Shown one piece after another: positions 47,033-58,291 of a stretch of 64,000 nt of DNA. The translations under genes were made by a program, and so were the position numbers. The first letter of the stretch is position 1. Every line of letters starts with the position of its first letter. The stretch lies in NCBI GenBank assembly GCA_036874045.1, contig JAZBRI010000003.1, forward strand, positions 19,817,501-19,881,500, given 5' to 3'. The notes under the pieces are model-generated. The model searched no databases. It saw only the letters and a list, made by a program, of their open reading frames with translations, and had not been told where the DNA came from. The stretch comes from Cymodocea nodosa. Lineage: Eukaryota; Streptophyta; Magnoliopsida; Alismatales; Cymodoceaceae.

Positions 47033-49230
47033 ATGAGGAAGATGATGCCTAAATTCTGGGAAGAGGCAGTTGACACCGCACAGTTTCTAAAGGAATCTAA
47101 AGAATGGCACACGAGGCAGAAGATCAGAAATACAATGAGAGAAAAAGAGTTACACAAGGTAGAATCTGAACTTTTTAGATTAAGAAAAATATTAGTAGAT
47201 TGTGGTATACAAATACCCCATATAATGGAGACACAAATCAGAGTAGCAATTGAAATTGCAGTTAGCAAAGAAAGAAAAATCCGGCCAAACAAGGAAGTAG
47301 CCCTAGAGCTAATTCAACGTAAAGCCAGATTGTGGTTTAAGAAATGCATTGTCGGTCGAGGAAGTTGGGAAATATGGTGGCAGGAACAACAAGAGGCAAC
47401 TGAAGGACAAGAGGAGCTGACTACTGAAAGACTTGTTCCTGAGGAGCAGCAGCCTGGACCTTTAGTTCCACCATTTAAGTCGTTGGCACGAGCAGAAATG
47501 ATGGGGCCTTCGACTGAAGAAGAGATAAGAGAATTTGCAGAACTGGTTCAAGTTAGGAAGAACCAAGGAGAACTAGAAGATTTGGCAGTGGCCAAAGCAC
47601 ACCTAGTGTTTGATGCACTTTACAAAAAGAGGGCTGCAGAAAAGTTGAAAGCCCAATATAAAATCAAATTGGAACAGCATCACGAAGCTACTGCCAAAAC
47701 TACTACAGAAGGAGATGAAGCTGGTCCTTCGAGACCAGTAGTTATAAAAAAAGTTAAACAGGAAGAGCCAATACCTGTGGCTCGAAGGCCTGCAAAGCCT
47801 ATTTTTGTAGATTTAATTTCAGAAGATGAAAAGGAAGAACAGACACAACTAATCAGAAAAAAAAAAAAAAAGAAAAAGTGCCTGAATATGAGGAAATTAA
47901 ATCTGAAGTACCAATTTTTACAGGGCCTGTGGAGCAGATTTTTATTAACCTACTATCCGATTCTGAGGAGGAGCAAGAGGAGCAAAGAAAAGAAAAAAAT
48001 CAGGCTAAAATTAGTCTACAGCCTGTACAAGAAGAAACAAAAATTAGGGCAGAAACTGAATTGCCCATGACTACATCCCAATCTGTTACAGAATCAGAAA
48101 GAACAATAATAGAATAGATTGGTAGTTAGAAGGAAAAAGAAAGAGCAGAAAATGAAGAGGCTGAAAGAAGCCATTTAGACAAAAATAATTTCACAGATTC
48201 CACTGAAGAACAAGAAACTCTTCAGCAATTTATGGAGAGAATTCAAGACAGAGTGGAGAGTTATGCCAGCTCAGCACCACAAATAGAAACAGAAATTCAG
48301 GAATCTGTAGAAAATATTCAAATGCAGCCTATAGAAGAGGAAGAGCAAGAGCAAACCCCTCTAGAGCAACAAAGTCACCTTCCTGACCTGATTGAAACAA
48401 CAATTTTGAATGAAGTACATTTTTGTAGTTAGGAATCTTATACCAAATATAAAGAAATAAGGGGTTACGACATTATTTACAGTAGACCAGTAAATTGGGA
48501 TGGAATGCAAGAAATCAAAGAATTATTTGAATTCCAAGGTCTACTGCAATTTATATCTCAAGAAAGAGGGCATGCAGTATATGAGAATTTAGTGCCCTAT
48601 TTCTATGCAAATTTGAGAGGAGAAGGAGGATTAATTTCAAACGTGGAGGAAGCTGATGTATAGATAACACTAGAGCTTCTCCACAACATTTTTGGTTTAA
48701 AGAATGAAGGAACAAAAATTTTTGAAGATACAATTGCACTTGAATGGACTGAACAACAAATTAAGGATTGTTTAGCTATCAATCCTGGTGTACCATTATT
48801 AAAGAAATTGAAGCATTTAAATGGTAAAGCACACATGATAGCTAAAATTCTGATTAAGAATGTTTATCAACGATAGGGCCATGACATAGAATTAAGTCAA
48901 TTTGTCAAATGGGCCACATATGCAGTTGTAAATAAGATCCAAATAAATTGGTCTGCAGTTTTTATCTCCAAGCTGAAAACAGTGAAGAAGAAATTATTTT
49001 ATGGAGATTTGATTCCACTATTAATGGTGGACTGTATCGATTTCACTAAATGTACATCAAAAAGGATTAGATCAAGAACCATTTCAATGAAAGAATACAA
49101 AAATTTTGTAGCTACAGAACTAGCTGTACCTTCTAGAGGAATTACAGGAGTAGTAGAGAGAATTAATCAATTAGAGCTTCAATTAGAAAAACTCCAGAAG
49201 GAAGTAGACGAACTTAGGCATAGAAATTAA
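47033..49230 (+). pseudogene. Accessory ORF (aORF) of gypsy G1, broken
   Basis: About 730 codons. The N-terminal part is MRKMMPKFWEEAVDTAQFL, then a helical charged region with WHTRQKIRN and ALELIQRKARLWFKK. The middle is acidic and disordered-looking. The conserved domain (48430-49130) includes EIKELFEFQGLLQF, VPYFYANLRG, GLKNEG, EWTEQQIKDCLAIN, KIQINWSAVF and KKKLFYGDL. The end is a predicted coiled coil (INQLELQLEKLQKEVDEL). It frameshifts at an A-run (47859-47876); TAGs at 48115, 48430, 48661 and 48874. It is homologous to the copia aORF in E3 and E0. It matches the pattern of the putative plant transposon protein family; role unknown. Confidence 0.83.
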
Positions 49231-50175
49231 ATTGTATTGTTCGTCTACTTGTGTAAAATTTTATGAAATTGTATGATGTACTTTTAATGTAATTGATTCA
49301 TATTAATGAATGTAAATTTTTCAGATGCAATTTTCATACATGTTTTGGATGTGAAATGAATGGAATTTATTGAATATTATGTTATTGTGAAACTTTATGA
49401 AGGAATATGTAACAGATTTACAATTTCCTGAATGACAGGATAAATGCTTAAAAAATTTTGCATGTTGCAAGGTAAAATGTAAATTCTGCATAACATAAAT
49501 TGACCTGCAAGTTAAATCTTTATATAATGCTCAGATTTAAACGTATTTTAATTACAATGATGCATTAATGACATAGATTTAACTTTATTTCAGTTAGCAG
49601 AATGAAAAAGAAAAAAAGAATAGAGAGGAACTTACGAGAGTAAAACTTAGATGTTGCCAAGTGTTAACTCAACGAAGTAAGTCCGTTGAGTTAACCGTAA
49701 CTCCACGAGGTCAGTAATATAATATAAAGTCACTCTGTTGAGTTATCTGTAAATCAATGAAGTTAGTCCGTGGAGTTAGTAACAGTAACCGACTATATTC
49801 TGTTGAGTTTTCTGTAACTCAACGAGGTTAGTTCGTGGATTAAGCAGAACGGTTATTCTTTTAACCACGAATGAAACTTCGTCGGTTTAGTGGTTACCAA
49901 ATTTGAAATTAGTAGTGGTACACGTACCCATATAAACAGGAACCACGATGCATGTTGCAAGCCACGTTCTTGCAACGAGATTTATTCACTTTATGAATGC
50001 ACAGTATATATATAAAATAGAATGTTATTTACGAGTTACCAGCACTTTTAAAAGAAAGGAGAATGCTTTGGAGGAACTGGAAGGAGAAGTAGTTGATTCA
50101 ACTTCATCTGACAACAACTATTTATAGAATGGAAAGCTTCAGACTGGTATGTAATTAATCTTCTACTATTTATTT
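49231..50175 (+). promoter_or_regulatory. G1 spacer before the Gag capsid ORF
   Basis: There is no gene here. 49663-49860 carries about ten AACTCAACG/CGTTGAGTTA half-sites. GTACACGTAC is at about 49918, TATAAACAG at 49931, and TATATATATAAAATAG at 50005, 155-245 bases before the Gag ATG. This suggests a separate promoter for Gag. The corresponding G2 spacer is deleted. Confidence 0.42.
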
Positions 50176-51519
50176 ATGAGCACATGGACTCGTTCTCTAA
50201 GCACTAAACGATTAGTAAGAACACCTACCCAGGAATTTTCATTGCAGAGGAGTACTGAAAAATTTTCTGAACTGAACTTTAACAAAATTCTTTGGGGTGT
50301 AGCTAACCTTTCTTTAAAAGAGAACGTAGAGATGGCTGCTCCAGTAGAAAATCCATTAGGAGAGATTCTGTATCCTGAATTAATTGATGAACCTTCTTGT
50401 ATTCGATTGCCAAACTTTGAGGGAGATAAGTTTGAACTGAAATCTAATTATATTAGTCAATTACCACATTTTCATGGATTAGAAAGAGAGGACGCCTATT
50501 ATTTCCTTAGAGAATTTAACGAAGTTTGTCAAATGATGAAAATGTCGAACATGAGTATAGATGCTATTAAACTTAGATATATCCCTTTTTCTTTAAAAGA
50601 CACAGCTAAGAGATGGTTATATACTTTGTCGCCTGATTCAATTTCTACATGGACTGAATTTTGCTCTATTTTTTTGGAAAAATATTATCCAACACATCAA
50701 ACGATTAAAAAGAATAAAGAAATATTAATGTGTAGCCAAAAACAAGGTGAATCATTTTGGAAATATTTTGAAAGATTTAAAGATTTACTGACTTAATGTC
50801 TACATCATGCAATGAGTAAGGCACAACTAATAGGTATAATTTATGAAGGCATAGATGTTTCAACGAAATCTTTATTAGAATCTACTTGTCAAAATGGTTT
50901 TTTAAAATTATGTAGTGAAGAAGCATGGGCATATTTAGAGAATTTTGCAAAAAGAACTACACAGTGGGAAAATTCGGCTGAAGCTATTGCAGATAAAAGA
51001 AAATTGCCAAGAGGAATGCATGAAATAGATTCCAATACTATACTTGAGGTGAAATTAAATGAATTAACAAAGAAAATAGAAGAGTTATCATTAAATCAAA
51101 AGCTAGCAGAAAAGAATGCAAACATAAATGACTTAGATATTATTTATGCTAGAAACCAGAGAGATAACTTGGGAAATTCTTATCATCCTAATTGGAGAAA
51201 TCACCCGAATTTATCTTGGAGAAACAACAATTTCCAATGAGGAGAAAATATAAATGAGAAGAACATAAGTTATGAAGTATTAATTGAACAAGGAGCTAGA
51301 ATAGAGAAATTAGAAAAGATAATCCAACAAGTAAACAATCGTCTAGAATTTATATTTGGAAATGCTGCAATTCAAAATCAGAATAGAAATATATCACTTA
51401 AACAGAAGGAACCAATGGAAGTTAGACCTACTAGAGGATTGCCAATACAAGCTATACATAATCCTGTTAATAGAACGGTTAATGAAATTGATACCTCTTC
51501 TAGGAGGGCAGCTGAATGA
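50176..51519 (+). pseudogene. gag: Gypsy Gag capsid ORF of G1, downstream of pol and aORF
   Basis: 448 codons in one frame with two internal stops (TAA at 50794, where G2 has CAA, and TGA at 51238). The Athila/Tat Gag domain runs from about residue 75 to 265: LPNFEGDKFELKSNYISQL, FHGLEREDAYYFLREFNEVC, FSLKDTAKRWLYTL, TEFCSIFLEKYYPTHQ and QKQGESFWKYFERFKDLL. Then come a helical LNELTKKIEELSLNQK, YHPNWRNHPNLSW, and an arginine-rich end. No zinc knuckle is present. In ordinary elements this domain directly follows the primer site; here it lies 8.5 kb downstream, also in G2. Confidence 0.9.
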
Positions 51520-51715
51520 AGCAGCATATCTGAAGCAACTATCTGTATGTATATATGTTTTTTATTTTATTTTTTTAGTTAATAGTATTGTAGAGTTAAT
51601 TTTTAACTCAACGAACTTAGTCCGTTGAGTTATGCCTTAACTCCACGAGGGTGTGTAGTATCATGTTAATTTTTGTCTCTACTAAATTTTTGTTTGTGTT
51701 TTACAGAATCGACAA
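51520..51715 (+). other. G1 spacer between Gag and F-box; possible intron
   Basis: TAACTCAACG (51604-51613) and CGTTGAGTTA (51623-51632) form a perfect inverted pair with a 9-base loop. GTATGT at about 51545 and TTTTACAG near 51705 could be splice sites; G2 has GTATAA and TTATACAG at the same places. Confidence 0.45.
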
Positions 51716-52854
51716 ATGGAATTGATGAAATTACCATTGGATGGACTAAGGGAAGTACTAAGTAACTTGTCAGCTAAAGATCTGTGTAGGCTGTGTTGTG
51801 TATCAAAGGAAATTAAAGTCTATATTAAAGAAAAATATTTTCAAAGACTACAAGCTGCAAAAATGACTAAGATTAGAGATGGATTCATATGGAGGTCATT
51901 TAATCGTAGTTCAATTACCCATGAATATCTGGTTATGGAAGAAACTACTGGAATTCCACCCAATGCATTAGAAGGAATAAATCATATTATGAGGATAGAT
52001 GAAGGATTAATCATATACAAGACGAGACCAAGGTATGCAAGTTTATTATTACCTGATATTTTGATCAGAAATCCTATAACAGGAGAAGAATGGAATATAG
52101 GAAGACCTAATAGATTTGAAGCACCAACTGTAAATTGTGGGTAAGCTTTAATATTTTCTGATAAAAATTCTGCAATTCTTGAAAAATTATATTATTGGAG
52201 ACCTATAGGAAATTGGGGTGAAGATTTACGCTTAAGTGTGTATAATTTTCTCAACATATCTTGGAAAGAAAATATTATGATATATCTAGGACAGAAATCA
52301 TTGATTAAACAAACACATGTCATACTTGATGAATATATATATCTAGTCACGGAGATATCATTACCATATGGATCTGATTTATACATAGTGAGCATAGACA
52401 GTTATGATGAATATTAGAAATTTTACCAATACCGAGTGAAATAGCTAAACCACCATCTGCAGAATTTAATGAAATTCAAATAGGAATGTGGTATAATGAA
52501 GAAGATGATCCTACTTTATGTCTGATAAGATGGTAGGATGAACTGATGAAATTTCAAATATGGATTATGGAAGACATAAATGAATGGAAGTGGGAAGAGG
52601 AGTATATTGAAATAGATGTAGAAATAGAAACTACTACATTACCTTGGAACCAAAAAGGATCCCTTTCTGCATTACATATCATTAATGGTAATACACTCAT
52701 ATTTGGAATTTATAATATATTACATGTTTACAAATTAAGACGGAATAAGAACTGCATTAAAACAGAATTAATAGCAAGAAGAACTATGCCTAAAAAGTTT
52801 GCTTAGACTGATACATTTATTCCATTTGTTTCTACTTTTCAATCATGTTCTTAA
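51716..52854 (+). pseudogene. F-box protein gene carried in gypsy G1, broken
   Basis: 380 codons, intronless. The F-box is at residues 2-40 (LPLDGLREVLSNLSAKDLCR, then LCCVSKEIK), the SKP1-binding domain of SCF ubiquitin ligases. Next come PDILIRNPITGEEWNIGRPN, typical of F-box-associated repeats, and further beta-rich blocks ending FQSCS. It is collinear with the G2 copy at 25073-26209, with changes spread over the whole length. Breaks: TAA near 52142 (G2 has TCA), a frameshift near 52415, TAG near 52534, and TAG near 52804 where G2 has TGG. It lies between gag and the 3' LTR. A role in degrading a host protein, such as a silencing factor, is speculation. Confidence 0.85.
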
Positions 52855-53310
52855 GCTGTGATTTTGTGTGTTTAATGTTGTGTGTATTTTGCATTTATTG
52901 TTAAAAAAAAAAAAAGAGAAATTTTTTTATAGTTTTCATTTTTATTTTATAAAAGAAAAAAAAAACAAAATATCAATCTAGTTTGTTGGTATTTGTTCTG
53001 GGAAACCAACTGGCTTGCTTGTGAGCCACCAAAGGCATAAGAGCCTAGGTTCCACACAAGACACTGATTTATTAATATCTATTAAATGTTATTTTTTTTT
53101 ATATTTTACTTTTATCTGTGAATGAAAAGTTTTTCAAAATCAAAAATCAGAATATGCAGAAAGAGATACAAATGAAACAAGGTATGTAACTAACTACTCA
53201 TCCTCAATTTTAAATCAAGCAAAATTGTATTCATGCCTGCTACAATTACTATACTTATTGTCAAATCTTTTACATTGAGGACAATGCAAAATGTTGGTAT
53301 GGGGGGGAGG

Positions 53311-53444
53311 TAATTGAAGTAACAGCCATGTAAGTTTGTTAATTAAAGAAATTAAAATGGTACTGCAAAGTTGTGGGTAATTGAAGTAACAGCCATGTAA
53401 GTTTGTTAATTAAAGAAATTAAAATGGTACTACAAAGTTGTGGA
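53311..53444 (+). repeat. 67-base tandem duplication in G1
   Basis: TAATTGAAGTAACAGCCATG begins both units, at 53311 and 53378; the units differ at one or two bases (TACTGC and TACTAC). G2 has a single unit, so this is a recent slippage event, or an assembly artefact. Confidence 0.82.
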
Positions 53445-54179
53445 AATTGAAAATTTTTATGAACTTGTTGTAACTATCCGATAAATGAGACTGTAAAATT
53501 TTTATAAACTACTTGACTGTTATATTTAGAAGGCTATATGAGATGCTATTGAATTTACTATTTATGCAAATCTAGATATAGTATCTTATGTTTTTCTGAA
53601 TTTCATGAGTTTAACAGTTTCACGATTTTAAAATGAAATCAGAATGCTTAATGAAAAAAATCAGTAAATTATCTGAAGTCCTAAAAGAGCTGAGATGTGA
53701 ATTCTAGATTAAATGAAATACATATGATTAAAGATACATTTAATTTGACTGATTGAACTTGTAGAATGATTTATGTGTAGATCTTATTAAACTACAGAAA
53801 AAGTATGAGCTTATTGTTATGGATTCATATTTTCAGTAACTGATAGAAGCATGACTATATGAGATTGGCATTTTACTGCATCTGTATTAATGAAATACAT
53901 ACATATATAGTATGTGATTAATGTTTTGTTTTGTGGTTGTAGTTTGAAAAAAAAAAAAAAAAAAAGGAAAATTTTGAGAGTTTATTAACTTATTTGATCA
54001 CGAGCCTTTTGTACTTGAGCAGATAAGTATGTAAGGATTGTTAAACTGAAAAAGGACTCTTAAAATCTGGCAACCTAAGATCCTAATCAGATCTAGGATT
54101 GTTGATTGAAAGCTCGTTACATGGGTACATTAGAAAGCTCTTGTATGATTCAAGCTTGTTAAATTAACTTTTAAAGTAC

Positions 54180-54181
<2 letters not shown>

Positions 54182-54211
<30 letters not shown>
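54182..54211. repeat. (AT)n microsatellite
   Basis: About 15 AT repeats inside the G1 3' region; absent from the homologous E3 and G2 sequences. Confidence 0.95.
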
Positions 54212-54218
<7 letters not shown>

Positions 54219-54697
54219 CATATACTGTTCTGAAAAGATACAAGTGTTTTGTGAAATACAGATATCTTATGAATCGAGTATATTTTATGTTATCTAGAAT
54301 TGTTGAAATATGAATCTAGAATTGACTTTTGAAGTTGTTTAATGGAGATACAATTCTTTATTCTAATTGTCTTAATCAGATTGAATTGGATTGTACTCTG
54401 ATTCGTATGTTGTTGAAATTTCTTTTAGAAATCTTATTGAAAAATTCAGGATGACAGATGATGAAAAGAAGAACAAATGATAATATAATTAACACCTATA
54501 TGATGATGATATACTTGGTATGTAATTTACAAATATTCTAAGTATATTTGCAGGTTGATTACTGAAACATACAGAATATATTTTTATGCTAAACAGAAGA
54601 AAAACAAAAGAGGAAGAATTAATTCTAGTACTTTTAAATACCAATTAATTAGATCTTAGTTTGCTAAGGGACTAGCAAAATTTAGCTATGGGGGAAG

Positions 54698-56586
54698 TGT
54701 TTAGAATGAAATAGTGCATATTATTAATGGTTAAATGATGGTTAATTGCATAATATTTAGCTTATCATATAAGAATTAAGCCATTATGTTATAATTGCAC
54801 TATTATATGCTTTAATTGAAGAATTTACTTAATGTGGGGGAATTAATGTTAATTTAGTACATTTATGAACTGTCGGTAAGTTGCAAGCTGTGAAATTCTT
54901 AAGTATCCGAATTTTCTGATATATCGGATAGTTATGTTTAAATTGCCGAACAGTTATGTTTTGAGAGAATATTTTATTATTTCCTAAAGTACACGTGTCG
55001 AAACCATAATGAATGACTTAAGTGAACTTTTAGTGAGTTATTTGTAACTATCCGATGCTTAGGAGCATCGGATAGTTAAATTTATGCATGTGTTGAATTT
55101 AAATGCTTTAGAATATCACGTGAGATGCACATGTTTAACTCGTTAAGTTAGCATAATTGTACGCGTTGAGTTACATGAATATTACACTAAGGTAACGTGT
55201 TATGTTAGCAGCTTATTTCTTTATATTTTCTAATATGCCACTATAGTGGTTGCAGAAACAGACAGTTGGAAGAGAAAAACCACGTTTGCACGTATCACGG
55301 AGGAATTCAATCGCGTAGGGAGAAGAAAGCATCGCCGTTGATATGAATGAAGGAAATCCAACCAACCATTCAAGCAGAAGCAGTTACTACTGAAGAAATA
55401 TAAAAGAAAAGAAGAAAAAGAAGTGTGTGATTGATGGGCGGACAGTGTGTGTAGAGGAGGATCGGCATCGCAATTCTCTGAAGTACCACACCAACTATCA
55501 TCATCACCATCACCACACCATAATCACCTACCATCGGAGGTCTGTGAGGATACTTGCCTGATGTCGGGTCGATTCTGAGCCAAACACAGTGCCTGACAAC
55601 CACTGTGAGGAGTGATCGCGTCACGGGAAGGGAAGCCATTTTCACCAAGTGCCGACTCATATTTTAGGAGATCGTAAAGCTTTTAGCCTTGGCTTCGGGT
55701 TGATGCCTGTATGCTGAAGAGGAGATCATCTTGCAATTCTGGACTTGCAATTCTATAGGGAGAGGAGACAGAATTATAAGTGGTCTAATTTTCAATGGTG
55801 TAATTGCATTGCAAGTAATGTCGGAAGTATTTACTGTCAAGTGAGATTACTTTACATTTCACCTGTCACCCATTTCCATGTTCATATTAAAATAAAAATA
55901 CCAAAAACAATTTATCTATGTTTGTATGTTGTATTTGAGTGTTGTATTGTTTGTATTATATCATGATTAATGTTATCTTTGTCAGTATTGTGATTGTTTT
56001 ATGTTTATTTTAGTATTACAGTTTACTGAAATTGGTTCGTTCAAAAGACTTAAAGATTTTAATGGTTACTGTTTGAATTATCTGAATGTTAGTATTGCTC
56101 AATGATAAATCCAATGTTAACTAACATTAAAGAGCTTAATTGATGTTATTTACAATATGTGGAATCGCCCAATGGTTGTCTGAATTCCTTTGTAAATAGT
56201 AGTATTAGAAAGAAAAGTCAGGCTCGCAGAGTTAACTTAAGTCCACGAGGTTAGTCTGTTGAGTTATCCATAACTCAATGAACTTAGTTTGTTGAGTTAG
56301 CTGTAATTCAACGGAGAGCTTATTGAATATATAAATTTGATTTTAACAAGCAAACAGTTCTCAAGTTCGTCAGCAATTCCTTGTGGGATCGACCTGTACT
56401 TGCACACTAATACAATAGACACTATGCACTTGCAGTTAAAGTATAAATTGGAATTAATATCTAAATTGTATTAAAGGTTGTTTGTTTACTTCTAAAAGAA
56501 AGAATAGGCATAAAGATAAATTAACTAAGTAAAACAGAAGTAACAAATCCAAGTTTTTCTAGTGTAGTGCTGGGAAAACCCAAACA
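54698..56586 (+). repeat. 3' LTR of G1
   Basis: A 1.89-kb partner of the 5' LTR, with the same ends, shared motif blocks and TATA box. The differences are mainly transitions. Confidence 0.92.
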
Positions 56587-56591
56587 AATCC
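56587..56591 (+). repeat. Target site duplication of G1
   Basis: AATCC, identical to 39806-39810 before the 5' LTR. It lies in the codons for ILGLKNEG of the G2 aORF, which reads through once G1 is removed. Confidence 0.9.
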
Positions 56592-58291
56592 TAAAATGTT
56601 ATGGAGAAGCTCTGGTGTTATGGGTACATCAGCTTCCTCCATGTTGGAAATTAATCCTCCTTCTCCTTCTCTTAAGTTTGCACAAAAGTAGGGCACTAGA
56701 TTTTCATAAACTACATGCCCTCTTTCTTGAGAAATAAACTGCAATAGACCTTGGAACTCAAATAAATCTTTGATTTCTTGCATTCCGTCCCAATTTACTA
56801 GCCTACTGTAAATGATATCACAACCCCTTATCTCTTGGTATTTATTATAAGCTTCCTGACTCCAAAAGTGTACTTCATTTAGAACTGTTGTTTTAGTTGG
56901 GTCAAGAATGTGAATTTGTCGCTCTGGAGGGGTTTGTTCTTGAACTTCCTCTTCCATAAGCTGAACTTGAACTTGCTGAAGATACTCCAAAGATTCTGGC
57001 ATTTTTGCTTCTGCTTTTGTCTGTGGTGGTGAGCCGACAGGACTCTCCACTCTGTCTTGAATACTGTCCAAAAGTTGCTGAAGAGTTCTTTGCTCTTTAG
57101 TGGAATCTATCAAGTCATCTCTTTCCATATGTAATTGTTCAACTTCTTGTTCATTTTCTTCTTTTTCTTCTTTCTCCTGACTACTAATCTGCAATGTCAT
57201 TGTTCTTTCTGATTCTGTGGCAGATTGGGATGGAGTTACGGGAAAATCAACTTCTACCCTAATTTCTATTTCTTCTTCTTGTACAAGCTGTAGACTAGTT
57301 TCAACCTGTTTTTCTTCTTCTCTTTGCTCTTGCTGCTACTGTTGCTCCTGCTCCTCTTCAAAATCGGATAGCAGGTTTACAAAAATCAGCTCTATAGGCC
57401 CTACTAATCTTGGTATTTCAGATTTAATCTCTTCTTGATGTTCAAGCACTATCTCTTTTCCTTTCCTTCTTTTGATTAATTATGCCTAGTCTTCCTCTTC
57501 TTCTTCTGAGATTAAATCTACAAAAATGGGCTCTACAGGCCTTTGAGCCACAAGTACTAGCTCTTCCTATTTAACTCTTTCCATAATTACTGGTCTCGAA
57601 GGTCTAGCTCTATCTCCTTTTGTAGTAGGTCTGGTAGTAGCTTCTTGATGCTATTCCACTTTGATTTTATATTGGGCTTTCAACTTTTCTATAGCCCTCT
57701 TTTTACACCGTGCATCAAACACCAGATGTGCTATAGCTACTGCCAATTCTTCTGGTTCTCCTTGGTCTTTTCCTATTTGAACCAGTTCTTGAAATTCTCT
57801 TCTTTCTTCTTCAATAGAAGGCCCCAAAATTGCTGCTCGTTTTAACAACATTGGTGGTGGAACTGAGGTCCTGGCTGCTATTCCTCAGGAACAGGTCTTT
57901 TAGTAGTCGACTCCTCTTGTTCTTCATTTTCTTTCCTTTGTTGCTCCTGGATTGCCCATTGAGCCCATCTACCTATGCACGTTTTGAACCAAAGGTGGGA
58001 CTTACGTTGGATTAGTTCTAGGGCAACTTCGTTATTTGGCCTAATTCTTCTCTCTCTACTTACAGCAATTTTCGTAGCAACTTTGATTCTAGTTTCTATT
58101 ATCTGAGATATTTGTATACCCAAATCTACTAATACTTTCCTCCAATAGAAAAGGTTAAATTCTACCTTTAGTAGCTCTTTTTCCCTCGTCGTATTCTTGA
58201 TTTTCTGCCTCGTGTGCCATTCCTCTGAATCTTCGAGAAATTCTAACGTGTCAACTGCATTTTCCCAGAACTCAAGTGTCATCTTCCTCAT
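56587..58291 (-). pseudogene. G2 accessory ORF, N-terminal part
   Basis: Minus strand from ATG at 58291: MRKMTLEFWENAVDTLEFLE, WHTRQKIKN, ALELIQRKSHLWFK, an acidic middle with EEQ repeats, then EIKDLFEFQGLLQF, VPYFCANLRE and ITPELLHNILG at the G1 insertion site. It has frameshifts near 57650 and 57870 and stops in the acidic part. The last 213 codons (57200-56559 region) are open. It aligns with the G1 aORF over its whole length. Confidence 0.86.

Larger units (their letters stand above)
52855..54697 (+). other. G1 3' non-coding region
   Basis: There is no gene here. A conserved GC-richer block (52981-53072) includes GGCTTGCTTGTGAGCC, which can fold back on itself. GAGGACAATGC and a G-run (53278-53310) form an internal purine tract. 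53700-54590 is homologous to copia E3 (33230-34050). The terminal purine tract TATGGGGGAAG adjoins the LTR at 54697. Confidence 0.8.
39811..56586 (+). mobile_element. G1: complete Ty3/gypsy (Athila/Tat-like) element with permuted genes
   Basis: LTRs 39811-41702 and 54698-56586 begin TGTTTAGAATG and end AAACA. The target duplication is AATCC (39806-39810 and 56587-56591). Inside are a TGGTGCCGTTG primer site, pol (41739-46430), aORF (47033-49230), Gag capsid ORF (50176-51519), F-box ORF (51716-52854), 3' non-coding and a purine tract. It is inserted in the G2 aORF. LTRs differ at roughly 3% of sites over the first 400 bases by hand, mostly transitions. At 16.8 kb it is long, and its gene order is not the usual gag-pol. 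Confidence 0.93.

Noticed and set aside
47859..47876. A-run as a programmed slippage site in the G1 aORF.
   Set aside because: The homologous G2 position lacks such a run, and homopolymer indels are common in decayed copies and in sequencing errors.
50176..51519. Gag-after-pol order as an artefact of one element nested in another.
   Set aside because: No LTR, primer site or target duplication surrounds the Gag and F-box block, and two independent copies agree.
51716..52854. F-box ORF as an ordinary host gene trapped between elements.
   Set aside because: It is inside the LTR bounds of G1, which has a matching target duplication, and at the same internal place in G2.
55370..55660. Antisense ORF in gypsy LTRs, with a related frame at 22206-22400 (VKMASLP, TSGKYPHRPPMVGDYG).
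   Set aside because: It lies wholly inside LTRs that are homologous as DNA, is interrupted in the G1 5' LTR copy (40600-40790 region), and shows no known domain. Shared descent of the LTR explains the similarity.
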